From the NCBI RefSeq assembly GCF_036327775.1, contig NZ_CP109598.1, positions 1,488,001 to 1,552,000 of the forward strand: DNA of 64,000 bases, in the 5' to 3' direction. This stretch comes from Streptomyces sp. NBC_01498 (GTDB taxonomy: Bacteria > Actinomycetota > Actinomycetes > Streptomycetales > Streptomycetaceae). Shown one piece after another: positions 51,373 through 60,932 of this stretch. Made by a program: the position numbers and the translations under genes. Below the pieces are notes generated by a model. That model did no database searches. It was not told the DNA's origin and saw only the letters and a list, made by a program, of their open reading frames with translations. Numbering within the stretch: the first letter of the stretch is position 1; each line of letters opens with the position of its first letter.

Positions 51373-52137
51373 TCAGACCTCGGGGCGCAGCATCGGCGGG
51401 TTGAGCACGGTGGCCCCGCCCGCCCGGAACAGCTGGGCGGGCCGCCCGCCCTGCCGTGTGGTGGTGCCCCCGGACGGCACCAGGAAGCCGGGGGTGCCGG
51501 TGACCTTGCGGTGGAAGTTACGGGGATCGAGCACGACGCCCCACACCGCCTCGTACACCCGTCGCAGCTCGCCGACCGTGAACTCCGGCGGGCAGAAGGC
51601 GGTGGCCAGCGAGGAGTACTCGATCTTGGACCGGGCCCGCTCGACCCCGTCCCCGAGGATGCGCGCGTGGTCGAAGGCGAGCGGCACGGGCTGCTCGCCG
51701 TCCCGGTCGAAGCCGCCCTCCTGATCCAGCAGCGCCTCCACGGGCGCCCAGCGGGCACTGTTGGCGTCGCCCCCCGCGCGAGGTGCGGGAAGGTCGGGCG
51801 CGAGCGCGAGATGCGCCACGCTGACCACCCGCATCCGGGGGTCCCGTGCCGGGTCGCCGTAGGTCGCGAGCTGTTCGAGGTGAGCGCCGTTGGCGGGAGA
51901 GGGCGCCGCCGGGTCCTGCGCGCGGAGGCCGGTCTCCTCGGCCAGTTCACGGGCCGCCGCCGCGCCCAGGTCCTCGTCGCCCTTGACGAAGCCGCCGGGC
52001 AGCGCCCAGCGCCCCTGGAACGGTGTCTCACCACGCCGTACGACCAGCGCGCACAGGGCGTGACGCCGCACGGTGAGCACGACCAGGTCGACGGTGACTG
52101 CGAACGCGGGGTAAGCCGACGGGTCGTAGGGCGACAT
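51373..52137 (-). CDS. Nudix hydrolase with NrtR-type winged helix
   Basis: A 254-residue protein. The Nudix domain (about 10-165) has an intact Nudix box from Gly49 to Leu71 (GFVKGDEDLGAAAARELAEE then TGL), so hydrolysis is possible. The C-terminal part (about 170-254; KIEYSSLATAFCPPEFTVGE, YEAVWGVVLDPRNFHRKVTG) is the winged helix found in NrtR regulators of NAD metabolism. It may therefore be an ADP-ribose hydrolase, a repressor, or both. The ATG at 52137 (MSPYDPSAYPAF) has no ribosome site and sits 9 bases after TAAGAT, suggesting a leaderless mRNA. A TCGTC-N5-GACGA palindrome lies just upstream. Confidence 0.85.
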   Translation of the reverse strand: MSPYDPSAYPAFAVTVDLVVLTVRRHALCALVVRRGETPFQGRWALPGGFVKGDEDLGAAAARELAEETGLRAQDPAAPSPANGAHLEQLATYGDPARDPRMRVVSVAHLALAPDLPAPRAGGDANSARWAPVEALLDQEGGFDRDGEQPVPLAFDHARILGDGVERARSKIEYSSLATAFCPPEFTVGELRRVYEAVWGVVLDPRNFHRKVTGTPGFLVPSGGTTTRQGGRPAQLFRAGGATVLNPPMLRPEV

Positions 52138-52151
52138 GCCGGTGATCTTAG

Positions 52152-52166
52152 TCGTCTGCCTGACGA
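52152..52166. promoter_or_regulatory. Inverted repeat at Nudix/NrtR promoter
   Basis: TCGTC-TGCCT-GACGA, partly extended to TAGTCGTC/GACGATAA arms. It ends 15 bp before the start and lies immediately upstream of the proposed -10 TAAGAT, where a repressor would block RNA polymerase. Candidate autoregulatory site. Confidence 0.45.
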
Positions 52167-52410
52167 TAAACATCCGTTCCAGCCAGGTCGGCCGACTTCT
52201 TCCCCACCCCCGCGTCCCGCCCCGGGTCCCGGCCCTCACCGTGGCAGAACGGGTGCCGCTCCTCCCCCGCCGCCCGGCTCCGGGGGACCCGGCCGACCGA
52301 CTCCGCCGGAGCGAGGACACGGCAGGCGCAGGCCCGGCTCCGCAAGCCCCGAGGGGTGGGCGGCGCCCGGCCACCGCCACACCTCCGCCCGTCCCCGCTC
52401 CCCTCCTCCT

Positions 52411-52432
52411 CTCCATCGCTTCTCCATCGCTT
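52411..52432. repeat. Tandem 11-bp repeat
   Basis: Two identical CTCCATCGCTT units at 52411-52421 and 52422-52432, then a partial third (CTCCGTC) from 52433. Confidence 0.65.
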
Positions 52433-52466
52433 CTCCGTCCTGCTTCGCGTCGGTTCCGCACCCCAG

Positions 52467-53867
52467 TCAGCCGCCAGTTGTCGTCTCCCGCTGTCCGCCA
52501 CGACCGGCAGCAGGACCGCGCGCCGTCTGCGGGCTCGGACGGGGCCTCGGCGACGACACCGTCCCCGGTGCGGTCTTCTTGACGGTCGCCTTCTTGTCGG
52601 CCCTCTTCCTCACCGCCCGTTCCACCGCCCGTTCCGTCAGCTTCCGGGTACTCCTCTTCGTCGCGGCCCGCCTCCGCGCGCGTGGACGGGGACTCGTCGC
52701 ACTCTCCTCGTCGCCTCGCAGACAGCGCCGGAGGGTCTCCGGGTCGAGCCCCTCGTTGAACGCCTGATGGAGAAGCAGGGCGAACGTGTAGGTGGGATCG
52801 AGGCGCAGGGCGAGTCCGAGCGCGACCCGGGCCTCCGGTTCGTCTCCGCAGGACCAGGCCACCCAGCCGGCCAGGGTGAGCGGGGCGACCGCGTGCTCCT
52901 CGTAGGGCCCGACGCAGCGTCGGGCCAGGGCCTGCCAGAGCCGCAGTGCCGGTTCACCGTCGGGGCCCTCCATCCACCGGGCGGCCCGGTCCCGGGTCTC
53001 CCGGTCCTGAAGGCCGATGATCACCGCCGCCGCTTCGTCGTCGGTGATGAGCCGGTCGTCGGCGCTGTCGGGGCTCACGTCGCTGCCCACGGCGGCCCGC
53101 CGGCCCTCGTCCGGGCGCGCCGGGGCCGGTCGGGTCCCCGCCAACCGGTCCATCAGCTCACGCGCGGTGCGAAGCGTCGACGCGGCGATCCGCTCCCGGT
53201 CGCCACCGCCCAGGATCAGCGGCACCAGCGTGGCCGCCGCCTTGTCGAGCGCCTGTCGCTGGTTCGTCACCCGGTGCGCCACGTCGCGCCGGGGCTCCAG
53301 CCGTGCCTCCATCTCCCGCAGCGTTCCACGCACCCGGATTCCGGCGTAGGCGGAGGCGGCGGCCATCACCGATGTGCCGGGCAGGGCAAGCGGACTGCCC
53401 TCCGGCGGGCAGCAACGGGTGTCCGGGCAGCAGTAGGACCAGTAGCGACCGCCGGACACGCAGAGCACCTCGTGCACGGGAATGTCGAGACGCCCGAAGC
53501 TGGTGCGGATCTCCTGCGCGAGCGGGCGCAGGCGGTCGCGTACGCCCCGGCCTGCGGCACCGTGCTCCGGATCCTGGCAGAGGAAGGCCACGATCCCCTC
53601 CGGGCGGGAACCGCGCCGCTCGCTCCCCTCCACCAGGCAGGCGGCCAACTGCGCGGCGACGGGAGCCCATTCGCGGGGCGAGCGCGGGATCCCGAGCCTC
53701 AGCCGCCCGCCGAATCGGCCCTCGTCACCATGGAGCGCGACGAGCACGATCGAGTCGGTCGGGTGGAAGCCGAGCAGGAACGGCAGGGCGTCCGCGAGCT
53801 CTCCGGGGCTGCGCAGGGTGACCTGCTGCTCGGCGGCGGGACGGGTCGGTTCGCTGTGCTTGTTCAT
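52467..53867 (-). CDS. DUF4192 family protein
   Basis: A 466-residue actinobacterial protein of the DUF4192 family, function unknown. Family-type N-terminus: QQVTLRSPGELADALPFLLG then FHPTDSIVLVALHG (about residues 14-47). A central segment has clustered cysteines (SYCCPDTRCCPPEGSPL, about 155-171). The C-terminal part has helical repeats (WVAWSCGDEPEARVALGLAL) and finally a basic Lys/Arg/Ala tail (about 405-466) likely to bind nucleic acid or be disordered. The ATG at 53867 has a weak GGGACGG site. It is divergent from recQ, with a DnaA-box palindrome between them. Confidence 0.88.
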   Translation of the reverse strand: MNKHSEPTRPAAEQQVTLRSPGELADALPFLLGFHPTDSIVLVALHGDEGRFGGRLRLGIPRSPREWAPVAAQLAACLVEGSERRGSRPEGIVAFLCQDPEHGAAGRGVRDRLRPLAQEIRTSFGRLDIPVHEVLCVSGGRYWSYCCPDTRCCPPEGSPLALPGTSVMAAASAYAGIRVRGTLREMEARLEPRRDVAHRVTNQRQALDKAAATLVPLILGGGDRERIAASTLRTARELMDRLAGTRPAPARPDEGRRAAVGSDVSPDSADDRLITDDEAAAVIIGLQDRETRDRAARWMEGPDGEPALRLWQALARRCVGPYEEHAVAPLTLAGWVAWSCGDEPEARVALGLALRLDPTYTFALLLHQAFNEGLDPETLRRCLRGDEESATSPRPRARRRAATKRSTRKLTERAVERAVRKRADKKATVKKTAPGTVSSPRPRPSPQTARGPAAGRGGQRETTTGG

Positions 53868-53904
53868 GGCTCGACCGTCCCGCGGAACCCGAAATCCCGC
53901 GACC

Positions 53905-53928
53905 CCTGTGGATAACGTTATCCACAGG
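53905..53928. promoter_or_regulatory. Twin inverted DnaA boxes, 24-bp palindrome
   Basis: A perfect 24-bp palindrome containing TGTGGATAA-CG-TTATCCACA, i.e. two back-to-back copies of the canonical TTATCCACA DnaA box. It lies 38 bp from the DUF4192 start and 49 bp from the recQ start. It could be a DnaA-binding regulatory site or another regulator's operator. Confidence 0.6.
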
Positions 53929-53977
53929 CCGGCTCCGGCATTCGCGCTTTGTCCCGGCCATCGGGTTGCATGGGGGC

Positions 53978-56149
<2,172 letters not shown>

Positions 56150-56378
56150 CCACGTATCGGAGGGGCCCGGACGGGGCAGAATCAGGGCAGGGATATGAGC
56201 GCCATTCCCTCCCATTCCGGCCAGGAGCGCCAATTGCTCGTTGCCGCATGCCCGACCGCCCGCAAGAATTGGGGAAGCCCCCCGCACGGTCGGACCGTTC
56301 GTGGTTCGGAGGGACTGTGCCCTGGCGCGCCTCATCCGACCCTGCCCGCACCGTGGGCGCGTATGCGAAGGGAGGAAC

Positions 56379-57005
56379 GTGACCTTCGGATTCGCTCCGT
56401 CCACAGCGTCCTCCGTCACGACAGCCGATTCCGTCACCCGCCTCGCCAGGATGCTCGAACCCGCCGAGTGGGCGGCGGCCGGCATACCCCTGCTCCGCAA
56501 CCCTCGCGAAGTCGTCAGCGGTCTGCACTCCCGGCACCGGCCGCTCCCGGCCACCGCCGTCGTCGCCGTGCTCGATCACGAGGAACGGCTCGCGGCCAGC
56601 GCCTCGTTCACCCCTCGGGCGGCACCGGTGGACGGCTGGGAGTTCCGTAACGCGCTGCTGGCGCATCTGCGCCGGGTCATCCCGCACGATCTGCGCCGAC
56701 GCACACCGGCGCGTACCGCCGTGCTCCTCTACTGCCGTGACGGCGACGAGCGCTGGACGGAGGAGGACGGGGCGTGGATGTGGGGGCTGCGGGACGCCTG
56801 CACCCTGCACGGTCTGCGCTGCGGCGCCTACATCACCCTGACGCGGGGCGGCTGGCAGGTGCTGGGTGAGGGCCGGGGCGGACGGCGGCCCCACTCGGAG
56901 TCGGTGCCCGAGAGTCTGGCCGACACGGTGTCCGACCCCGCTCCTTCGCCCGTGCGCTCCGGAGGCGGTGCGGTGGAGACGCTGCGGCGGACTGCGGCGC
57001 GCTGA
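56379..57005 (+). CDS. Conserved Streptomyces protein of unknown function
   Basis: A 208-residue protein starting MTFGFAPSTASSVTTADSVT. It has a conserved core: RLARMLEPAEWAAAGIPLLR, HEERLAASASFTPRAAPVDG, RTAVLLYCRDGDERWTEEDG, then an acidic C-terminus. No catalytic motif is recognised. It resembles a DUF4192-like domain in layout (VVAVLDHEERLAASASF), a weak impression. GGAGGAA precedes the GTG at 56379. It follows recQ by 229 bp on the same strand. Confidence 0.75.
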   Translation: MTFGFAPSTASSVTTADSVTRLARMLEPAEWAAAGIPLLRNPREVVSGLHSRHRPLPATAVVAVLDHEERLAASASFTPRAAPVDGWEFRNALLAHLRRVIPHDLRRRTPARTAVLLYCRDGDERWTEEDGAWMWGLRDACTLHGLRCGAYITLTRGGWQVLGEGRGGRRPHSESVPESLADTVSDPAPSPVRSGGGAVETLRRTAAR

Positions 57006-57110
57006 CCGTTCACGTCCCACGGCTCGTGCCCGGCCGCCCGCATCGGGGCGACCGGGTCGTGGTCGGCGGAGCCGGGGGTCGTCATCCCGGTCCGCCCGGC
57101 GGGGAACGGG

Positions 57111-57752
57111 TCAGACGCCCGCGCCGAGCACGGAGTTGACCCGCTCGGAGTCACCGCACACGACGAGCAGCGTCGTCGCCCGCTCGCGCGCGGTCGGCAG
57201 CACACGCGCGACGGTGTCGTCGCCGCCACCGTTCAGCGCGACGACGACCACGGGCCGCGCCTTCGCGCGGTCGACGGCCGGGGCACCGGCGAAGAACACG
57301 TCCTCGCCGGCGTCGTGCTGCTCCCAGTAGGAGTTCTCACCGAAGGACAGTTCGTGCGTGGCCCACGGGTGCTGGTCGCCCGTGGTGAGCACGAGGATGT
57401 CGCCCGGCGCGTGGCCGGAGTCCAGCAGCCGGTCCACCGCCTCCTCGGCGGCGTCCAGCGCGCCGTCCACCGAGGCGGGGACGAGCTGGACCTGGGGGAC
57501 GGTACGGGTCTCCGGCGCCGCGGCGGCCGGCCGCTCGGCGGGGACCTGCGAGTGCTCCGGCGGTGCGGGCCTCGCGGGACCGCGACCCGGATGGCCGGGG
57601 CGCGGTGTGGCCGCGGTCCGGGGCCCGGGAACGGGACGGGGACGCGGACCGGGTACGGGACGGGGGGTCGACGCGTTACGGCCGGTGGCCGAAGTGGCGT
57701 GAGGACCCTGGGCGCTCTCGTGAATCTGAGGCTCCTCGGGGATGAGAGGCAT
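57111..57752 (-). CDS. Conserved protein with helicase-C-like terminal domain
   Basis: A 213-residue protein. The first 85 residues are Pro/Arg-rich and disordered, with repeated PRPVPGPRPRPVPGPR-type strings. The C-terminal 125 residues (VQLVPASVDGALDAAEEAVD; DILVLTTGDQHPWATHELSF; ARPVVVVALNGGGDDTVARV) are structured and look like the last domain of UvrD/Rep helicases without the catalytic domains; this is only a resemblance. No ribosome site precedes the ATG at 57752; GATAGA about 11 bases upstream hints at a near-leaderless mRNA. It precedes nothing in an operon and is downstream of rnhB. Confidence 0.7.
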   Translation of the reverse strand: MPLIPEEPQIHESAQGPHATSATGRNASTPRPVPGPRPRPVPGPRTAATPRPGHPGRGPARPAPPEHSQVPAERPAAAAPETRTVPQVQLVPASVDGALDAAEEAVDRLLDSGHAPGDILVLTTGDQHPWATHELSFGENSYWEQHDAGEDVFFAGAPAVDRAKARPVVVVALNGGGDDTVARVLPTARERATTLLVVCGDSERVNSVLGAGV

Positions 57753-57930
57753 GGATGGATGTCTATCAAACGTCGGCGCGCAAGTCACCGTCGGGTGGGC
57801 ACATCTGTGCCAACTGTTGCCCTTGTCGGATACGACCGGGGCGGCGCACGGGCCGCATCGGACATAATCGGACAAAGACCGGTCACCTCGCGCCGTTCGG
57901 GACCGGGACGTCGGGGGCACGTCGTCGGGG

Positions 57931-58647
57931 TCAGAAGTCGAAGCCGAGCTGGCCCTCGCTCTCGCTCTCCGGCGATTCCGCTTCGGCGGGGAGACGGATC
58001 TTCTTGAGGTGGCGCCACCGGGGCAGCGCGTCGAGGTACGCCCACGACATCCGGTGGTGCGAGGTCGGGCCCCGTTCCGCGAGCGCCGCCTTGTGCACCG
58101 GCGAGGGGTATCCGGCGTTGTCGTGGAAGGCGAACCCGTCGCACTCCTCGGACCTGGCGCCCAGTTCGGCCATGATGGCGTCCCTGCGGACCTTGGCGAG
58201 CACGGAGGCCGCGGCCACCGAGACACAGGACGTGTCGCCCTTGATGACCGTGCGGACCTGCCACGGCGTGCCGAGGTAGTCGTGCTTGCCGTCCAGGATC
58301 ACGGCGTCGGGCCGTACCGGCAGCGCGTTCAGGGCGCGTTCGGCGGCGAGGCGGAGCGCCGCGGTCATGCCGTGGTCGTCGATCTCCTCCGGCGAGGCGT
58401 GCCCTATGGCGTGCGCGGTCACCCAGGACCGGAGTTCCCGCGCCATGTCGGCCCGGCGTCCGGGGGTGATCAGTTTGGAGTCGGTCAGTCCGACGGGAGC
58501 CCTGCGCAGTCCCGTGACGGCCGCGCAGACCGTCACCGGTCCCGCCCACGCGCCGCGTCCGACCTCGTCGACACCAGCGATGATCCTGGCACCGGTGGTG
58601 GCGCGGAGCGATCGCTCCACTGTGTGGGTGGGTGGTTCGTACGGCAT
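57931..58647 (-). CDS. rnhB: Ribonuclease HII
   Basis: A 238-residue RNase HII that removes ribonucleotides and RNA primers from DNA. Catalytic residues: Asp27-Glu28 in [13 protein letters not shown], a further Asp in [10 protein letters not shown] (about 120), and Asp in KVRRDAIM (about 153). [14 protein letters not shown] and the C-terminal ...[17 protein letters not shown] motifs are typical. I chose the ATG at 58647 ([14 protein letters not shown]); an upstream start at 58743 adds an Arg-rich non-conserved leader. No ribosome site is evident, but TAACCT 10 bases upstream may be the -10 of a near-leaderless transcript. Confidence 0.95.
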   Translation of the reverse strand: MPYEPPTHTVERSLRATTGARIIAGVDEVGRGAWAGPVTVCAAVTGLRRAPVGLTDSKLITPGRRADMARELRSWVTAHAIGHASPEEIDDHGMTAALRLAAERALNALPVRPDAVILDGKHDYLGTPWQVRTVIKGDTSCVSVAAASVLAKVRRDAIMAELGARSEECDGFAFHDNAGYPSPVHKAALAERGPTSHHRMSWAYLDALPRWRHLKKIRLPAEAESPESESEGQLGFDF

Positions 58648-58772
58648 GGCACTGGCAAGGTTACGCCGCCGGCTCCCGGCCCGACACCCGGGGTGCCCCA
58701 GCCGTGCGCGGCCCCGGCGGCGGCGCGCCCGGCGCCCCAACACGCCCTCGGCGCGGGGCCGTACGGGAGGAC

Positions 58773-58844
58773 GCGCACCTCGCCGTACGGTTCGACGCGC
58801 GCCTCGTCACACGGGTCGATCCCCGCCTCGCCGCGTGGGTCGCC
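58773..58844. repeat. Three imperfect tandem 24-bp repeats
   Basis: Units at 58773-58796, 58797-58820 and 58821-58844 with consensus GCGCGCCTCGCC-N2-ACGGGTCGA(C/T), followed by a fourth degraded unit. They lie in the 282 bp gap between rnhB and the TetR gene, where no gene is supported. Confidence 0.65.
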
Positions 58845-58929
58845 GCCCGCCCCGCCATGGGTCGAGGCTCGTGCTCGTCCCCGCGGGCCGCCGCACCGGG
58901 GGGCGCCGTAAGCCCGCGCAAGTCGCCCG

Positions 58930-59688
58930 TCATTGCGTCTGGTTGACCGCTTCGGCCGATTCGGCCGATTCGGCGGACCGGCGGTCCGCCGCGCCCCGAG
59001 CGGTGCCCCGCTCCGCGGAATCGCCCGGCGGTGTCGCCCCCGCTCCGTCGTCGCCGGCATGGGCGTGGGCCCGCACCCGGTCGAGCAGGGTGGCGGCGTC
59101 GGGACGTGCCTGGAGCGCGGGCAGCAGAAGGAGCCACAGGTCGTGCAGTCGCTCCTCGATGTGCTCCCGCCCGTCCAACGCGTCGGAGACGGTGTGCAGT
59201 CCGAAGAAGGCGTAGACGACGGCGTTCCCCGCCTTCCGGGGATCGACCGACGGGGCGAGCGCGCCTTCGGCGTCCGCTTCCTCCAGCAGGCCGACCACGG
59301 TCTCGATCCATCCCTCGAACGGAGACGGCAAGGACGCGTCGACGGAGTTGCGTTCGGCCCACAGGCGGGAACCTCCCCGGACCACGACGTCGTCCCGGAA
59401 GGCGCGCGCGACCGAGAAACTCAGACCGACGAGTCTCTCCAGCGCCGGGAGATCCACCTCGCGGTGGCGCGCGATGAGCGCGGGCCATGTCGCGAAGACC
59501 TCCTCCATGAGGGCGAGTGCGAGCTTCTCCTTGCCCGCGTAATGGAAGTAGATCGCTCCGCTCGTCCGGCCGGAGAGCGCGCTGATGTCACTGATGCTCG
59601 TACCCGCGTAACCCCGCTCCTCGAACAGGTGCGCAGCGGTCTCCAGAAGAGACCGCCGTGTTGCCTTCGCCCGTCCTTGCACATTCAC
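58930..59688 (-). CDS. TetR-family gamma-butyrolactone receptor-type regulator
   Basis: A 252-residue regulator of the ArpA/ScbR type. The helix-turn-helix at about 15-60 is RRSLLETAAHLFEERGYAGT, SISDISALSGRTSGAIYFHY. The ligand domain has GGSRLWAERN (a Trp near the position of the butyrolactone-contacting Trp) and the family-typical FFGLHTVSDALDGREHIEER, LHDLWLLLLPALQ. The last 45 residues are an acidic low-complexity tail. GTG 59688 or in-frame GTG 59682 could start it. It is divergent from an AfsA-type synthase with about 53 bp between them, the classic butyrolactone receptor/synthase layout. It should repress until the signal binds; this is inference. Confidence 0.88.
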   Translation of the reverse strand: MNVQGRAKATRRSLLETAAHLFEERGYAGTSISDISALSGRTSGAIYFHYAGKEKLALALMEEVFATWPALIARHREVDLPALERLVGLSFSVARAFRDDVVVRGGSRLWAERNSVDASLPSPFEGWIETVVGLLEEADAEGALAPSVDPRKAGNAVVYAFFGLHTVSDALDGREHIEERLHDLWLLLLPALQARPDAATLLDRVRAHAHAGDDGAGATPPGDSAERGTARGAADRRSAESAESAEAVNQTQ

Positions 59689-59741
59689 CCCGATGCCGCA
59701 CCGTCGCGTTTCCGCAGGGAAATCTAGCCCATACCGCGGTC
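59689..59741. promoter_or_regulatory. Short divergent promoter between receptor and synthase genes
   Basis: 53 bp between the two starts must hold both promoters. An imperfect palindrome CATACCG-CGGTCATG (about 59730-59744) overlaps the synthase start and shares the half-site pattern CATA(A/C)CG with the palindrome at 60762-60782. No good match to the published ARE consensus was found. Confidence 0.4.
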
Positions 59742-60710
59742 ATGATCGAAAACGACTGGAGTGCAGACCCGTGGAGTATGAGTTCTTCTGATTACATGGA
59801 GAATTTGGCGGGTGCGGTCACGGGTGAAGCCCGGCTGAGCTGGTCACGAACCGTGCCTCGTGAGCTGGTGCACCGTACGTCGACGGCGGAGGTGCTCCTC
59901 ACGGACGTATGTCCGGACGGACGGCGGAACGTGTTCGAGGCGGCGGCCTCCTGGCCGCGCTCGCACCCCACGTTTCCCCGGGACGGCACGGACCTCCACA
60001 GTCCGCTGATCGTCGTCGAGACGATGCGCCAACTCGGGATCTATGTCCCGCTGCGCCATTACGCCGTGCCACCGGAATTCCGCTCGTTGATCACCGATCT
60101 GCACTTCCGGATCGATCCGGACGCGGAACCTCGCGCCCTCACGAATTCCACGGACGTGGGCTGTCGTGTACGGGTGTCCGACATACGTTCCACGGCGGAC
60201 GGCACCGTCACCGGGCTGCGGATGGAGGTCGCCTTCCGGTTCGGCGGCACGGTGTTCGCGCGGGCCGGCGGCGGGGCCCGCTTCGTGAGCCCGGAGCGGT
60301 ACGCGGCGCTGCGGGGTGCCAGGACGACGGCGCGTCCGCCCGTGCCCCTCGGCCGCCCCACCAGTCCTGACCTCGGACGACTCGGAGTCGCCGACGCGCG
60401 CGACGTGATGCTCTCCGTCGCCAGGGGCGCCGTACGGCTGCAACCGGCCGATCCCCGGCACCCGTTCTTCTTCGACCATCCCTCGGACCATGTCCCCGGC
60501 ATGGTCATGCTGGAGGCGGCGCGGCAGGCCGGCGCGCTCGCAACGGACGGCCGGTGCCTGCGCCCTACCGCCGGACGGCTGAAAACCGTGAGCTTCGCCG
60601 AGTTCGCCCCGGCCGCTCGCGTGCTGTGCGCCGCGCACCACCGGACCTGCGGTTTCCGGGTCCTGCAAGGGGGCCGTTACGTCGCCTACGGGGCCCTGGA
60701 TTACCGGTAG
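59742..60710 (+). CDS. AfsA-family gamma-butyrolactone biosynthesis protein
   Basis: A 322-residue protein of the AfsA family, which joins a beta-ketoacyl thioester to dihydroxyacetone phosphate at the first step of gamma-butyrolactone signal synthesis. Two hot-dog domains: the first (about 25-165) with RELVHRTSTAEVLLTDVCPD, ASWPRSHPTFPRDG and VVETMRQLGIYVP; the second (about 195-320) with the hallmark HPFFFDHPSDHVPGMVMLEA then ARQAG, including the conserved Glu. The start is ATG 59742, or ATG 59778 giving 310 residues; neither has a clear ribosome site. The first codons are AT-rich compared with neighbours. It is divergent from the receptor-type regulator. Confidence 0.9.
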   Translation: MIENDWSADPWSMSSSDYMENLAGAVTGEARLSWSRTVPRELVHRTSTAEVLLTDVCPDGRRNVFEAAASWPRSHPTFPRDGTDLHSPLIVVETMRQLGIYVPLRHYAVPPEFRSLITDLHFRIDPDAEPRALTNSTDVGCRVRVSDIRSTADGTVTGLRMEVAFRFGGTVFARAGGGARFVSPERYAALRGARTTARPPVPLGRPTSPDLGRLGVADARDVMLSVARGAVRLQPADPRHPFFFDHPSDHVPGMVMLEAARQAGALATDGRCLRPTAGRLKTVSFAEFAPAARVLCAAHHRTCGFRVLQGGRYVAYGALDYR

Positions 60711-60739
60711 ACACACCGCCCGCTACCCCCAGTGGCCTC

Positions 60740-60769
60740 TTGACTACGCTTCGTTGCGGTCCATAACGT
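60740..60769 (+). promoter_or_regulatory. Promoter of the HAD phosphatase gene
   Basis: TTGACT (60740-60745) and TAACGT (60764-60769) with 18 bp between, a good match to a HrdB-type promoter. The predicted start at about 60776 would give a leader of about 155 nt before the ATG at 60933. Confidence 0.6.
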
Positions 60770-60782
60770 AGCGATCGTTATG
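60762..60782. promoter_or_regulatory. 21-bp operator palindrome CATAACG-N7-CGTTATG
   Basis: Perfect 7-base arms around TAGCGAT, covering the -10 and start of the HAD promoter. Size, symmetry and A/T content suit a TetR-family dimer. The neighbouring receptor-type TetR protein is the obvious candidate. Confidence 0.6.
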
Positions 60783-60932
60783 TTCCTGGGTGAGTTCGGG
60801 ACGGCCCTCCCTCATGTGCACCCACCGGGAACTGGACCCGCCCCGGAGCGGGCGACCGACGCGGCGACCGCACGCGGCGCTTACGGTGCTCGGCCTCCCC
60901 CCTCCTCGGGCATTCCGGAACGGAAGCCACGC

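Larger units (their letters stand above)
52138..52466. other. Intergenic region upstream of the Nudix/NrtR gene
   Basis: 329 bp between the DUF4192 stop and the Nudix start. It holds the candidate operator at 52152-52166 and a tandem 11-bp repeat CTCCATCGCTT (52411-52421 and 52422-52432, followed by a degenerate third copy). No gene is supported. Confidence 0.45.

Noticed and set aside
60780..60932. 51-residue N-terminal extension of the HAD phosphatase
   Set aside because: Low-complexity sequence without a ribosome site; its first codon lies at the operator. ATG 60933 with GGAAG fits the family N-terminus better, although a leaderless start at 60780 is not fully excluded.
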